Shown here piece after piece: positions 6,995-13,758 of a stretch of 35,103 bases of DNA. Made by a program: the position numbers and the translations under genes. Source of the stretch: RGIG4576 sp045656705. Its GTDB lineage: Bacteria > Bacteroidota > Bacteroidia > Bacteroidales > Muribaculaceae. The number at the start of each line of letters is the position of its first letter. Within the stretch, counting starts at the first letter, position 1. The stretch spans positions 1 to 35,103 of the forward strand of contig JAZORR010000037.1 in the NCBI GenBank assembly GCA_045656705.1, written 5' to 3'. The notes beneath the pieces are model-generated. The model worked only from the letters and a program-made list of their open reading frames with translations, searched no databases and was not told the DNA's origin.

Positions 6995-7906
6995 ATGGCA
7001 GAATGTAATTGTGAACACTCTCACCACAACAAGTATGAAGAGGCTATTTGTCATAGCCAAGTGTGTGTGGATGATGAAAAGGTGAAAGCGGCAGTGGCTG
7101 ATATCATTGCTAAGCACGCCGACGAGAATAAGAATGAAGAGGTGTATAAGTTCCTTCTTAATACTATTGACCTTACTACTCTAAGCTCGGAAGACTCAGA
7201 AAAGTCGGTGGCTGAATTTGTACAAAAGGTAAACGATTTCGACAACAATTATCCAATGTTGAAGACTGTAGCTGCTATCTGTGTGTATTCGCGTTTTGCT
7301 GAAGTGGTACGTTCGGTACTTGAAGTTTCTGATGTGAATGTGGCTGTTTGCTCGGCTAATTTCCCTTCTTCTCAAGCTCGTCTTGAAGTGAAGACCACAG
7401 AGACTGCTCTTGCTGTGCTTGATGGTGCCAACGAAGTGGATATCGTGTTCAACCTTGGTCTATATCGCGATGGTGCATACGAAGAACTTTGCGACGAAAT
7501 TTCAGAAATCAAGGCTGCTTGTAAGGACGCTCACTTGAAGGTTATTCTCGAAACAGGTGCGTTGAAGACTGCTGCTCACATTCGCAATGCATCTATTCTT
7601 TCTATGTATTCGGGTGCCGATTTCATTAAGACTTCTACAGGCAAGATGTATCCGGGTGCTTCACTTGAGGCTGCTTATGTGATGTGTAGCTGTATCAAGG
7701 AATACTACGAAAAGCATGGTGTGATGAAGGGCTTCAAGGCTTCTGGTGGTATTCGCACTACCGAAGATGCAGTGATGTACTACACTATCGTGAAAGAAGT
7801 GCTTGGCGAAAAGTGGTTGAGCAATGAATACTTCCGTATCGGTGCATCAAGCCTTGCTAATAGTCTGTTTGCCGATATCGCTGGTGCCGATGTTGCTCCA
7901 TTCTGA
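6995..7906 (+). CDS. deoC: Deoxyribose-phosphate aldolase
   Basis: A 303-residue class I aldolase splitting 2-deoxyribose-5-phosphate into glyceraldehyde-3-phosphate and acetaldehyde in deoxynucleoside catabolism. The Schiff-base Lys is Lys212 in DFIKTSTG. Lys248 in GFKASGGIR and Asp149 in NEVDIVFN complete the catalytic set, corresponding to E. coli Lys167, Lys201 and Asp102 (family knowledge). It is the longer form seen in Bacteroidetes. The first 30 residues are unusual: they start MAECNCEHSHHNKYE and are rich in Cys and His, with no counterpart I know in the core family. Last gene of the cluster, followed by a strong terminator. Cytoplasmic. Confidence 0.95.
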   Translation: MAECNCEHSHHNKYEEAICHSQVCVDDEKVKAAVADIIAKHADENKNEEVYKFLLNTIDLTTLSSEDSEKSVAEFVQKVNDFDNNYPMLKTVAAICVYSRFAEVVRSVLEVSDVNVAVCSANFPSSQARLEVKTTETALAVLDGANEVDIVFNLGLYRDGAYEELCDEISEIKAACKDAHLKVILETGALKTAAHIRNASILSMYSGADFIKTSTGKMYPGASLEAAYVMCSCIKEYYEKHGVMKGFKASGGIRTTEDAVMYYTIVKEVLGEKWLSNEYFRIGASSLANSLFADIAGADVAPF

Positions 7907-7936
7907 TAACGGTATCTCAGAACTACAAAAACAATT

Positions 7937-7966
7937 AAACTGTGTCAAAATTTTGGCACAGTTTTT
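7937..7966. terminator. Rho-independent terminator after deoC
   Basis: ACTGTGTCAAAA (7939-7950) pairs with TTTTGGCACAGT (7951-7962), with one G-T wobble, followed by T residues; flanking A/T extend the stem. It lies between convergent deoC and the GH26-like gene, so it may serve both strands. Confidence 0.85.
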
Positions 7967-7988
7967 ATTGAATATACTTACTATATAA

Positions 7989-9410
7989 TCAAAGAAATAG
8001 TCTTTCCTCATCTTCACTCCAGTCCATACCTAAGATGCTTGAATGGTGGAGTAGGTAATGCCAATATTGAGTAGTAGAGTAGGGGTATTGTGTGCCGAAG
8101 ATTATGTTGCCCATTTCGTCAAGGGTGTGTTTAGCTGCAAAATACAGCCAAGTGTCGCCATAGCGATAGCATTCATCAGGATTTGGGATGTTGCCACATT
8201 GAGCTATTGCAAGCATTTTACTACCTTCGAAGTGTTGGTTTACGGCAAGGAAAATCTCGCTTTGCGAGTGTGTGTTTGGAGCATCTATACTTATGCTCAC
8301 AATGTCCACATATTTATCTCCGGGATACCATTCATCGAGTTCAGTAGTAGCAAGCGAAGTATCCACACTCCACACCCATATAAGGTTGTTCAATTGGTGT
8401 TTCGCTGTAAGTCGGTCATATAGTAGCTGCCACAATGCTTTTGCGTGGCGAGCGCCTCTTTTGCTCCACCAATGTTGGTTGATAGATTGCAAAGGCGAGA
8501 ATAAAACAGGGATACCGAGTGAACTTAATTGCTTGAGATGCGAAGCCACAGAGTCGATGCTTTGTTCCAAGAATTGGAATTCCCAATTCACATCGATAAG
8601 AGCCTTTGCTATATCGAAGTCATTCTGTTCTGAATAAGTATCTTCCTTGTCGCCTTGTTTTTGGGGCACTTTCCACAGCCAGGAATAAGCCACAAATCCT
8701 CCCGATTCGTGTTGGGTGATTGCCCGTGATATGTTAGATGCTCCTTGTGTAGCAATATGGTCGAGTGGCACTTCCATAAGTGCAGGTCTTCTGTCTGTAG
8801 AGGCATATATAGCATCTGAATGAGGGCGTAGACTATCGGTGGGTTCTGTGGCTCCAGCAATGGTCTTTTGTCCATAGATGGAGATGAGTTGTTCGAAGAG
8901 TCGGCGAGTATTTTCGTGGGCATTGGTATTGCATAGTGTTTTCTTCAGTGCCTGAGTATTTATTGTGGCACGAGTGTCGAATCGTAGAGCGAAGTTTGCC
9001 ACGCGAGTGTGCTTTCCTGCCGTGAGGGCGTTGCTTCCCACCATAAGCACATATTCGGTTGTGGGCATAAGGCTTACGGGAATATGTAGGTTCTTTCCTT
9101 GTGCATATGCTTGGGTACACACTGCTCCGTTGAGGGTGATATAGTCTTTGTCTACTATTGTTATACTATCGGCATAGGTGATTGTTATTTCGTTCACATC
9201 TTCCGCATCGATGCATGTGTCTTGAGCTATGGAGTGTGTCACCACCTTCACTATACGAGTGTTGATGGTGTCGGTCTTGGTGCTATCGATTTCTTCTTCG
9301 GTGGGTGTTTCTGGTAGTCGTGGTTGGTCGGGTTCGTAGTTTGGGACTTCTTCGCATGCCACTATGCCCACCACCATAATCATCACCAATATTTTGTATA
9401 AAGTTTTCAT
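7989..9410 (-). CDS. GH26 mannanase-fold lipoprotein lacking both catalytic glutamates
   Basis: A 473-residue lipoprotein. The signal ends in lipobox IVAC with Cys19; the ATG at 9410 (MKTLYKIL) is preferred over one three codons upstream. Residues about 47-147 look like a bacterial Ig-like domain (ITITYADSITI ... NFALRFDTR). From about 155 to the end it follows the GH26 beta-mannanase pattern: GFVAYSWLWKVPQ, LGIPVLFSPLQSINQHWW, LWQLLYDRLTAKHQLNNLIWVW, LAIAQCGNIPNPDEC. In active GH26 enzymes the first catalytic block reads RPLHE and the second has Glu in the A/S-E-x-G context. Here they are SPLQS (Gln308, Ser309) and AQCG (Gln404). It is therefore probably a surface glycan-binding or structural pseudoenzyme. 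It is monocistronic, convergent with deoC. Confidence 0.85.
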   Translation of the reverse strand: MKTLYKILVMIMVVGIVACEEVPNYEPDQPRLPETPTEEEIDSTKTDTINTRIVKVVTHSIAQDTCIDAEDVNEITITYADSITIVDKDYITLNGAVCTQAYAQGKNLHIPVSLMPTTEYVLMVGSNALTAGKHTRVANFALRFDTRATINTQALKKTLCNTNAHENTRRLFEQLISIYGQKTIAGATEPTDSLRPHSDAIYASTDRRPALMEVPLDHIATQGASNISRAITQHESGGFVAYSWLWKVPQKQGDKEDTYSEQNDFDIAKALIDVNWEFQFLEQSIDSVASHLKQLSSLGIPVLFSPLQSINQHWWSKRGARHAKALWQLLYDRLTAKHQLNNLIWVWSVDTSLATTELDEWYPGDKYVDIVSISIDAPNTHSQSEIFLAVNQHFEGSKMLAIAQCGNIPNPDECYRYGDTWLYFAAKHTLDEMGNIIFGTQYPYSTTQYWHYLLHHSSILGMDWSEDEERLFL

Positions 9411-9450
9411 ATTGTGCATTCGTATTGGAATATTCTCTGCATATTTGTCG

Positions 9451-9458
9451 CAAAATTA
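9451..9458 (-). promoter_or_regulatory. -7 element candidate for the GH26-like lipoprotein
   Basis: The minus strand reads TAATTTTG, an exact TAnnTTTG match, 40 bases upstream of the chosen ATG. No good -33 element is seen at the expected distance. Confidence 0.4.
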
Positions 9459-9529
9459 CATTTTTCATCATAAATAATAAAGAAAAGATAATAAAAAATC
9501 AATATTTCAATAAATATTCTCTTTTTCTG

Positions 9530-9560
9530 TTGCACCATTGCATATTATTTCATACATTTG
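9530..9560 (+). promoter_or_regulatory. Bacteroidetes-type promoter for the tryptophanase-like gene
   Basis: TTG (9530-9532), 20 bases of spacer, then TACATTTG (9553-9560) match the -33/-7 consensus. This predicts a start near 9567 and a leader of about 130 bases before the ATG at 9701. The leader contains no obvious hairpin and no convincing TnaC-like peptide. Confidence 0.65.
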
Positions 9561-9700
9561 CATCCAATATTACGAAACTGTTTGAAAAACTAACAATTTC
9601 TAATTACCATTGTATAAAACTTTAGGAACAATCCTATTAAAAACTAATATTTAACTAATCCGTGGAATTTTTGATAATTCCCTTAAAACATATAAAACAT

Positions 9701-11152
9701 ATGTCATTCGTAAAATTTTATAAGGAAGACCAACAAGTGCCACTCGAAATGCATAAAGTGCGTGTGGTACAAAAGTTATTTCTACCTACAGTTGAAGAAC
9801 GCGTTGAAAGATTGAAAGAAGCTGGTAACAACACCTTCTTGCTTCAAAATAAGGATGTGTTTATGGATATGCTTACCGACTCTGGTGTGAACGCGATGAG
9901 TGATAACCAAGTGGCTGCTTCTATGCAAGCCGACGACTCTTATGCAGGTTCCGAAACCTACAATCGTCTTGTGAAGGCTCTTAAAACTGTATTCAAGACC
10001 GAATATTTCTTGCCTGCTCACCAAGGTCGTGCTTGCGAAAATATCATTGCCGAAGCTTTCGTTAAGCCTGGCGATGTGATACCTATGAACTTCCACTTCA
10101 CCACTACCAAGACTCACATCACTCGCAAGGGTGGTAGAGTAGAAGAACTTGTAATTGAAGAAGGTCTCGATCCTAACTTGATACATCCTTTCAAGGGTAA
10201 CTTTGATATCCCACGCCTAAAGAAACTCATCGAAGAGGTAGGCGCAGAACATATTCCTTTTGTGCGTATCGAAGCTGGTACCAATCTTATCGGTGGACAA
10301 CCTCTGTCTATGGAAAATATGATTGAGGTGGCTAATGTGTGTCGCGAACACGGCATTATGTCGGTGCTTGATGCTTCGTTGTTGCAAGACAACCTATACT
10401 TCATCAAGACTCGCGAAGAAGCAGCAAAGGATATGTCTATCATGGAAATCACTCACAAGATTGCCGATGCTATTGACTTGATTTATTTCTCAAGCCGTAA
10501 ACTTGGTTTCTCTCGTGGTGGTGGTATCGTGTCAAACAACGAAAACCTAATCCTCAAGATGAAGCAATTCATCCCTCTTTACGAAGGTTTCTTGACTTAT
10601 GGTGGTATGGAAGTGCGTGCTATGGAGGCTATGGCTGTGGGTTTGCTCGAAACTATGGATTTCGAAATCATCAACCAAGGTCCATTGTTCATCGAATACC
10701 TTGTGAAAGAACTCGACGACTATGGTGTGCCTATGGTTAAGCCTGCGGGTGGTCTTGGTGCGCATATCAATGCCTCGGCATTCCTTCCTGATATTCCTCA
10801 CGAACAATACCCTGCTGGTGCGCTTGCTGCTGCATTATACATTGCTGGTGGTGTGCGTGGTATGGAAAGAGGTTCTATTTCAGAACAACGCAATCCTGAC
10901 GGCACTGAAAACTATGCCGAACTCGAATTGCTTCGTCTTGCTTGTCCTCGTCGTGTATTTACACTATCTCAATTGAAATACTGTGCCGACCGTGTGAAAT
11001 GGTTATACGACAACCGACACCTAATTGGTGGTTTGAAGTGGGTAGAAGAGCCAGAAGTGCTACGCTTCTTCTTCGGTCGACTCGAAGCCATCGGCGATTG
11101 GCAAGACAAACTCGCAGCTAAGTTCCGCGAAGACTTCGGCGAAAGTCTATAA
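9701..11152 (+). CDS. tnaA: Tryptophanase/tyrosine phenol-lyase family PLP lyase
   Basis: A 483-residue beta-eliminating lyase of PLP fold type I, expected to cleave an aromatic or related amino acid to pyruvate and ammonia plus the leaving group (indole or phenol). The PLP lysine is Lys267 in FSSRKLGFSRGGGI. The cofactor Asp is Asp224 in SVLDASLLQDNLYFIK. Family blocks DMLTDSGVNAMSD, FLPAHQGRACEN, FHFTTTKTHI and LCFTYGG-like FLTYGGMEVRAME are present. In E. coli TnaA and Citrobacter TPL the Asp block reads DATR with an Arg contacting PLP; here it is DASL, so this belongs to a divergent subgroup and substrate is uncertain. GTG at 9662 would add 13 residues; the ATG at 9701 fits the family start. 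Own promoter and terminator. Confidence 0.85.
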   Translation: MSFVKFYKEDQQVPLEMHKVRVVQKLFLPTVEERVERLKEAGNNTFLLQNKDVFMDMLTDSGVNAMSDNQVAASMQADDSYAGSETYNRLVKALKTVFKTEYFLPAHQGRACENIIAEAFVKPGDVIPMNFHFTTTKTHITRKGGRVEELVIEEGLDPNLIHPFKGNFDIPRLKKLIEEVGAEHIPFVRIEAGTNLIGGQPLSMENMIEVANVCREHGIMSVLDASLLQDNLYFIKTREEAAKDMSIMEITHKIADAIDLIYFSSRKLGFSRGGGIVSNNENLILKMKQFIPLYEGFLTYGGMEVRAMEAMAVGLLETMDFEIINQGPLFIEYLVKELDDYGVPMVKPAGGLGAHINASAFLPDIPHEQYPAGALAAALYIAGGVRGMERGSISEQRNPDGTENYAELELLRLACPRRVFTLSQLKYCADRVKWLYDNRHLIGGLKWVEEPEVLRFFFGRLEAIGDWQDKLAAKFREDFGESL

Positions 11153-11223
11153 TATCGACAAAAAACAAAACATATATATTTCGAGAACAACAGAAAAATA
11201 AGCAGTTTTCTCATATGTTTGTT

Positions 11224-11267
11224 GCAAAAGGGTGACTCATTTCTCAGAGTGCCCTTTTGCTCTTTTT
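11224..11267 (+). terminator. Rho-independent terminator after the tryptophanase-like gene
   Basis: GCAAAAGGG (11224-11232) pairs with CCCTTTTGC (11252-11260). An inner ACTC/GAGT stem extends the hairpin, and TCTTTTT follows. It separates the lyase gene from the AT-rich glycosyltransferase region. Confidence 0.9.
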
Positions 11268-11320
11268 GTACCTATCACTATTTTTGTCGCTGATGTTCTT
11301 AAAATGTGGAAAATTTTATT

Positions 11321-11328
11321 TAAATTTG
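11321..11328 (+). promoter_or_regulatory. -7 element candidate for the GT2-membrane gene
   Basis: TAAATTTG matches TAnnTTTG, 27 bases upstream of the ATG at 11356. The -33 region is poor, and in this AT-rich stretch a chance match is quite possible. Confidence 0.35.
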
Positions 11329-11355
11329 GACTGTTTAATATATTAGGCAAATTTT

Positions 11356-13368
11356 ATGGGTAATGATAATGTATATGTTTTGATTCGCACAAAGATTCAG
11401 TCCTATAGTTCTTATTTTGAAAAGGAGTACTATGGATATTTCAAAGAGGCTTTAAGATCGGTGCTGTTTCAAACTTATAGAAATATAACAGTCATAATAT
11501 TACAAGACGATTGGTTGAAACCTTATTCAAAACCAAGAAAAATGTCTTGTCCTGAATTCTGCAAGGATATAATTAGCGAAGCCATATCAGAAAGATGTAC
11601 ATTAAGCCATACTGATGTATTATTCTATTCCTCTAATTCAAGAGGTGCAGCACATTCGTTGTACAATATTCGTCAGATAGTAATGAAAGAAAGTATCAAC
11701 GACAATGATATTGTGGTTATGCTCGACGACGACGATGTTTTTTCTGATAAGAAAGTAATTGAAAATATCGTTGATAAAATGAACTCTGGCAAAGCTAAGG
11801 TGTGCATTTCTAAGTTTAAAATTTTTGGTACCACAGAACTCAATATCGTGAATAAAGGGGGTGGTAATCATAATAAACTAATAGAAGCATTTAATAGTAA
11901 AGATAGCAAACCAGAAGAATTATTTAAGTCTGGTAGAGTATGTTTTGCCGATAGTTTAGGATGGACTAAGGCTTATTGCGTAAGTGTATTACGCGAATAT
12001 TACGATGATTTGCACCGTTACTTTGGATCAAATAAAAAAATGCAGGATTTTTTCATCAAAAATGATGCATTTGAAGACTTCCCCGAAATCATTAATTTAT
12101 GCCGTAAGAATGTACCGGTTGTGTGGTTAAATGAGTGTACGCATTCCTATCGCAAGCACAAGAAATCGGTAACGGCAAGAACTTCTAAAAACGATTTCAT
12201 GGTGGAACGCCCCATATATTTAGCATTGTTGGTGGGCTTATTTGGTACGATTAAAGATAAATTAATTGACGAAAGCAATACGATTATTGTGAGATATTGT
12301 ATTGTGAAAATGATAACCATCGAGAATATCTTGGCAAAATTTAAAATGCAACGATATACTTTTTTCCGTAGATGGTTTATGAATCTGGATAATGGTGCAT
12401 TTATTCGCATATTGCTTTCTGTTTTCAGTAAAGAAAAAGTGCTGAATACATTTATGGATATGATTAAGATATATTCACCAAATATTGATACGAATAAGCC
12501 CAACATATCTATTGTTGAAGAACTTTGCAAAGAGGAAGCAGTGAAGGGGTATGTCGATGTGGTCAATTGTATGCAAGAAAAGACATATAGATTTCAAGTA
12601 AAAAGGTCTTTAAGAAAATATGAAATCTATGTTGGCATTGCTTTGTCATTTATAAGTCTTATTATAATGGTCACTTTGATCCTATTTAAGGACAAAGATG
12701 TGATGGCAGTGCTGATGGCGGGTTTTGTGTCGTTGGCAGGTGGTATATTTACTATTTATAAGACTTTCAAAAAAGACCGAGAAGAAGAGGATAAACAAAC
12801 CAAATTGTTTAGTGATGCTGTAGGTGAATTACAACGACATTTTATTGCTAATTTCAATGTCCTGTTAGAAATAAAGTATCAATTAGAACAGCCTATAGGA
12901 AATCGTGCCATATTCAAACCAGCCACTGTGCATCTTTCTAATCTTAAAGTTTCTCAGCAATCGTTTTTTATGTCCGACGAAATGGATAAATACATTGTTA
13001 TCGAAGAATTTAAAGAATTATCGCATTTGCGAGTGCATATACGCAATGTAAATAACTCAGCTTCTTTCTTAGATGAGTTTGTAAGAAGCGCTGGATATAG
13101 CGAAAGTAAAATGAAGGAACTTGTAGAATGGGAATTAGCTCGTCATTTAGGACTGATAATATGGGTGATGTTTTTTAACGAAAATAAAGTTTTCCATTTC
13201 CCAAATTTTGAACAAATGAGAATCTTCGTAAAAAATAGAGATGTTATCAAGTATATTTCAGAACTAATACCAAAAGATTATAAAGGAAATAAAGACTTTT
13301 TTATGTCTATCTACAATTATTATTGTGATGATAGACAAAAATGTAGAAAAGTTTTAAATATGAATTAA
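11356..13368 (+). CDS. GT2 glycosyltransferase fused to a membrane hairpin and an unknown C-terminal domain
   Basis: 670 residues with three parts. (1) A GT-A family 2 glycosyltransferase, about 1-290: ALRSVLFQTYRNITVIILQDD (32-52, shown in part), the metal/nucleotide-sugar block VVMLDDDDVF (120-129), a candidate catalytic acid in KNDAFEDFPE, and the family-closing YRKHKKSVT (265-273). (2) After a helical linker, two hydrophobic segments at about 423-444 and 448-468 joined by a short FKDKD turn: a membrane hairpin that puts both ends in the cytoplasm. (3) A charged coil (KTFKKDREEEDKQTK), then about 170 residues I do not recognise, with a conserved-looking WELARHLGLIIWVMFF stretch. The sugar acceptor is unknown. 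Base composition is much more AT-rich than its neighbours (19 of 60 G+C at 11401-11460 against 32 of 60 at 14041-14100), suggesting acquisition. A small membrane protein gene follows 19 bases later. Confidence 0.8.
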   Translation: MGNDNVYVLIRTKIQSYSSYFEKEYYGYFKEALRSVLFQTYRNITVIILQDDWLKPYSKPRKMSCPEFCKDIISEAISERCTLSHTDVLFYSSNSRGAAHSLYNIRQIVMKESINDNDIVVMLDDDDVFSDKKVIENIVDKMNSGKAKVCISKFKIFGTTELNIVNKGGGNHNKLIEAFNSKDSKPEELFKSGRVCFADSLGWTKAYCVSVLREYYDDLHRYFGSNKKMQDFFIKNDAFEDFPEIINLCRKNVPVVWLNECTHSYRKHKKSVTARTSKNDFMVERPIYLALLVGLFGTIKDKLIDESNTIIVRYCIVKMITIENILAKFKMQRYTFFRRWFMNLDNGAFIRILLSVFSKEKVLNTFMDMIKIYSPNIDTNKPNISIVEELCKEEAVKGYVDVVNCMQEKTYRFQVKRSLRKYEIYVGIALSFISLIIMVTLILFKDKDVMAVLMAGFVSLAGGIFTIYKTFKKDREEEDKQTKLFSDAVGELQRHFIANFNVLLEIKYQLEQPIGNRAIFKPATVHLSNLKVSQQSFFMSDEMDKYIVIEEFKELSHLRVHIRNVNNSASFLDEFVRSAGYSESKMKELVEWELARHLGLIIWVMFFNENKVFHFPNFEQMRIFVKNRDVIKYISELIPKDYKGNKDFFMSIYNYYCDDRQKCRKVLNMN

Positions 13369-13387
13369 TAACAAAAAAATATAAGTT

Positions 13388-13711
13388 ATGAGCGAAAATA
13401 GTAGTAATACAGGAAAGTGGATAATACCCATAGTTTCAGTAGCTTTTATAATAATTTTAATAGTATTGACAGTGCTTGTTTATAAAGACAAGCAATTTAC
13501 CAATTTCGGTATAGCTTTAATAATTGCTTTTACGATAGTTTTTATTGTTAATGTCAAATTTGGCTATAGGATATTAACAATGCATGAAGAAGAGGCTATA
13601 AGATGGTATAGATTGAATAAACAATTGAAAGCTAATAATAGCAATCCTAAAACTGAAAACCCAGATATGGATACAAAAGCAAATGATCAATTAAATACGG
13701 ATAATAATTAA
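13388..13711 (+). CDS. Small two-helix membrane protein paired with the GT2-membrane protein
   Basis: A 107-residue protein with two hydrophobic helices (about 11-32 and 39-57) separated by the short turn YKDKQFTN, then a charged cytoplasmic tail (HEEEAIRWYRLNKQL) and a low-complexity Asn/Asp-rich end. I recognise no family. It lies 19 bases after the GT2-membrane gene with the same AT-rich composition, so the two are likely an operon. Its TM-(F/Y)KDK-TM arrangement resembles the hairpin in the upstream protein, hinting at membrane pairing between them; that is inference. The start ATG at 13388 is preceded by an A-rich stretch, usual for Bacteroidetes. Confidence 0.7.
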   Translation: MSENSSNTGKWIIPIVSVAFIIILIVLTVLVYKDKQFTNFGIALIIAFTIVFIVNVKFGYRILTMHEEEAIRWYRLNKQLKANNSNPKTENPDMDTKANDQLNTDNN

Positions 13712-13758
13712 AAATAACCCCATTTAGATCTAATGATTTTAAAACTATCCCAATCTAT

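Noticed and set aside
9662..9700. Extended start (GTG) for the tryptophanase-like gene, or a TnaC-like leader peptide
   Set aside because: The 13 extra residues do not match the family and contain no Trp as TnaC would; ATG 9701 fits better.
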